The notes under the pieces were generated by a model. It worked only from the letters and a program-made list of their open reading frames with translations, had not been told where the DNA came from and ran no database searches. Below, piece by piece: positions 1 to 64,000 of a stretch of 64,000 bases of DNA (the stretch's first letter is position 1; every line of letters begins with the position of its first letter). Source of the stretch: Apostichopus japonicus (lineage: Eukaryota; Echinodermata; Holothuroidea; Aspidochirotida; Stichopodidae); assembly GCF_037975245.1 (NCBI RefSeq), contig NC_092579.1, positions 22,923,166 through 22,987,165 on the forward strand. The letters are read 5' to 3'. Made by a program: the position numbers and the translations under genes.

Positions 1-2002
1 ATAGCATGCCATGATCATCACCATTATACAGTACATCCATTAAATTCATTCACACAGAGACACAAAAGTTGCAATTTACATTTGAGCTATGAGCTATAAA
101 TGAAGGAATGAGGTGGTTATGTTTTCAAAGGAAAAATTCTGGAGAGCAACAAGAAAATACCAAAATTGAAACCAAAACTGTGCTAATTATATAACGTATG
201 CAAGCTACCTCTTTTGACATTGTGAAACCAAACGTGTGATCAAAACTGCGGCATGAGAAACTGACAAGCCTTACTGACTTAGCAGTGCTATCATAATGGA
301 CATGTCAATTCCCAAAACCCAAGATGGATTTAGTTTTGACAATATGGAAAGTTACATTCTACTAGCCTGAGTTAACCTGCTGTCACCATGACAGTATCAT
401 ATTGATGAAAACTGTTTTGTGAGTATTCTCACTATTTCTGGTGTAGGAAGGATTCTAGTCCTAACCAGCTGTACAGTGGGACTTCAACTACTGTACGTAG
501 TAGACTCATAATGACTGTACACAACGCAGGACCATATATTAACCGTATCCTTCCACAAGCGAGAATTGACGTTTTTAATCTCTGAGAGTAAAGTTTAACT
601 ACTAACAACTATTTTCTAATTCTAAACCTACTATAAATAACTACTGACACTATGAGAAACATACATGTGTTTGTTACATATTTATGACACCTTTACACAA
701 AATAACTTAAATATACATATTTTGATTCCTAAATATAAAATTATAAGGACAGAATTGTTGATAATGTTTTTTTATCATGACAAATCAGATAAGAAGGTGG
801 TATTTATAGTAATGTGCTATTATTAGTGAAAACTTTCCAACAAAAAACAAAATTGTCAATGAAAAATCTCTTACCCCTATCTCACAAGAGATGTTAGAAA
901 TTCCTGAGACATTACTTAATATGAAAGACTAAATGAAAATATATATTGAAAATTAGTACAGTTCTTTTCTTCTCTCAGCTTTGTTCAAAGAATAGTTTTG
1001 AATACGGTCTGGCAGGTTCATTGTTTAATGCGATACCTCTGTAGACAAAATACCAGTGACTGCAGCAGTCACTGTCCTTTTAAATTTTAAGAAATTTAAA
1101 TTGATAAAGAGCATTCCATAACTGATAAATACCTGCCTGCAGATATCATTACTAATAATAATGAATAAAATATTATTGACAGTCTGTAGGAACTGTTATG
1201 GCAGATGACATTCAAAGGCAGAGAAGAGGGACAACTTCAAAATGGTATGTAGACAGGATAGGCAGTGTTGTGACATAACAACATGTGCATACAACATGAG
1301 CATAACAACATGGTGTGACATAACAACATGTCTGAACACTGATTAACAGCCAGGTGGTACAATAAGAGAATGTTAGCCATGTTATTGTTAATAAAATATC
1401 AAATAGAAAGCTGCAGAGATTTTTAACAGCCATTGAGTCAAAACAAAAGAATGTCATTCCTGTTTTGTTTCAGGACAAAACATTCCAGTTTCTTCAGGCA
1501 TCTGCCACAAGTAGCTAGATATGCTGCATATGATTAAAATGTATCATTTTAATTAAATGGTATTAAAATCAAGCTGTTCCTATTCCAGATCAAACAATGG
1601 ATACAGTAAATGCACTTAGTAAACCTGATGATACTAGTTGATTATAATTATTGATTTGACATTTAACCTTTGATCTCTGCCAAGACTAGAGTCACTGAAT
1701 TTGTAAAATGTTGCCCCATAAATATAAAAGCAGTGACTCGAGGCGATGACTCCGTTCGGGGAAATATAAAGTGATGATGATGACTTGACTTGATATTAAA
1801 ATTTGAAATCACTTGTTGCAACTTCTGGCAGCAAAATGAGTCAAGTTTAACCACTTTTAAAATCTGTCAAACATCAGCATACATATCATTTTAATTTTAG
1901 TCTTCTTATTCTTGCACAATTCATAAACTTACATTACTGTGCGATTTTAACGTTATCCTTAAGAGCACCATTCATACTTCCAAAATATCCCCGATCGACC
2001 TT
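1..2002. other. 3' flank of the multi-EGF gene
   Basis: Holds the minus-strand 3' UTR and flanking DNA. No second gene is seen. There is a small repeat of GACATAACAACATG at about 1266-1335 and a CG-containing patch at 1715-1765 inside otherwise AT-rich sequence. Confidence 0.6.
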
Positions 2003-63974
<61,972 letters not shown>

Positions 63975-64000
63975 CTAAAACCTTGAAAATTCTGAAAGCT

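Overview
This is a eukaryotic, AT-rich, intron-dominated window. The + strand has no convincing gene. The - strand carries one very long gene read from right to left. I see 68 small exons between 63901 and 2003: 65 EGF exons encoding 69 EGF domains, one CUB exon, one short non-EGF exon and the last exon. They total about 8.6 kb of coding sequence. Every exon is phase 1 at its internal edges, so each is a symmetric module. The left-most exon encodes a stalk, a transmembrane helix, a short basic tail and the stop codon at 2003-2005. No signal peptide or first exon is present, so the gene starts beyond position 64000. Notch-like EGF repeats joined to a CUB domain, Penelope-like and hAT debris, and compact 0.3-2 kb introns suggest an invertebrate deuterostome, most likely an echinoderm. 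That placement is inference.

Layout, left to right. Positions 1-2002: 3' flank with no gene seen. Positions 2003-8625: membrane-anchor exon and eight EGF exons. Positions 9323-9685: CUB exon. Positions 10238-17501: seven EGF exons, the last with a GC donor. Positions 18099-18176: a 26-codon non-EGF exon. Positions 19064-34890: sixteen EGF exons, many calcium-binding (DxDEC type). Positions 35729-58170: 23 EGF exons, mostly starting xxxPC, four of which carry two EGFs each. Positions 58890-64000: a recent tandem amplification of a roughly 1.4-kb unit holding three EGF exons (A, B, C), with 11 exons visible and the array still running at the window edge.

The product would be a cell-surface or shed type I membrane protein with a long rod of EGF modules and one CUB domain near the membrane. 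Many EGFs carry the O-fucose and O-glucose consensus sites typical of Notch ligand-binding repeats. No LNR, ankyrin, DSL, laminin-G or avidin-like module is visible, so it is not Notch, Delta, Crumbs or a canonical fibropellin.

The introns hold a complete-looking non-autonomous hAT element with an 8-bp target duplication, a Penelope-like fragment, LINE 3' ends, an inverted pair of a dispersed repeat, several minisatellites and two hairpins. Exon edges were set by eye from GT/AG signals, EGF cysteine spacing and phase. No transcript evidence was available.
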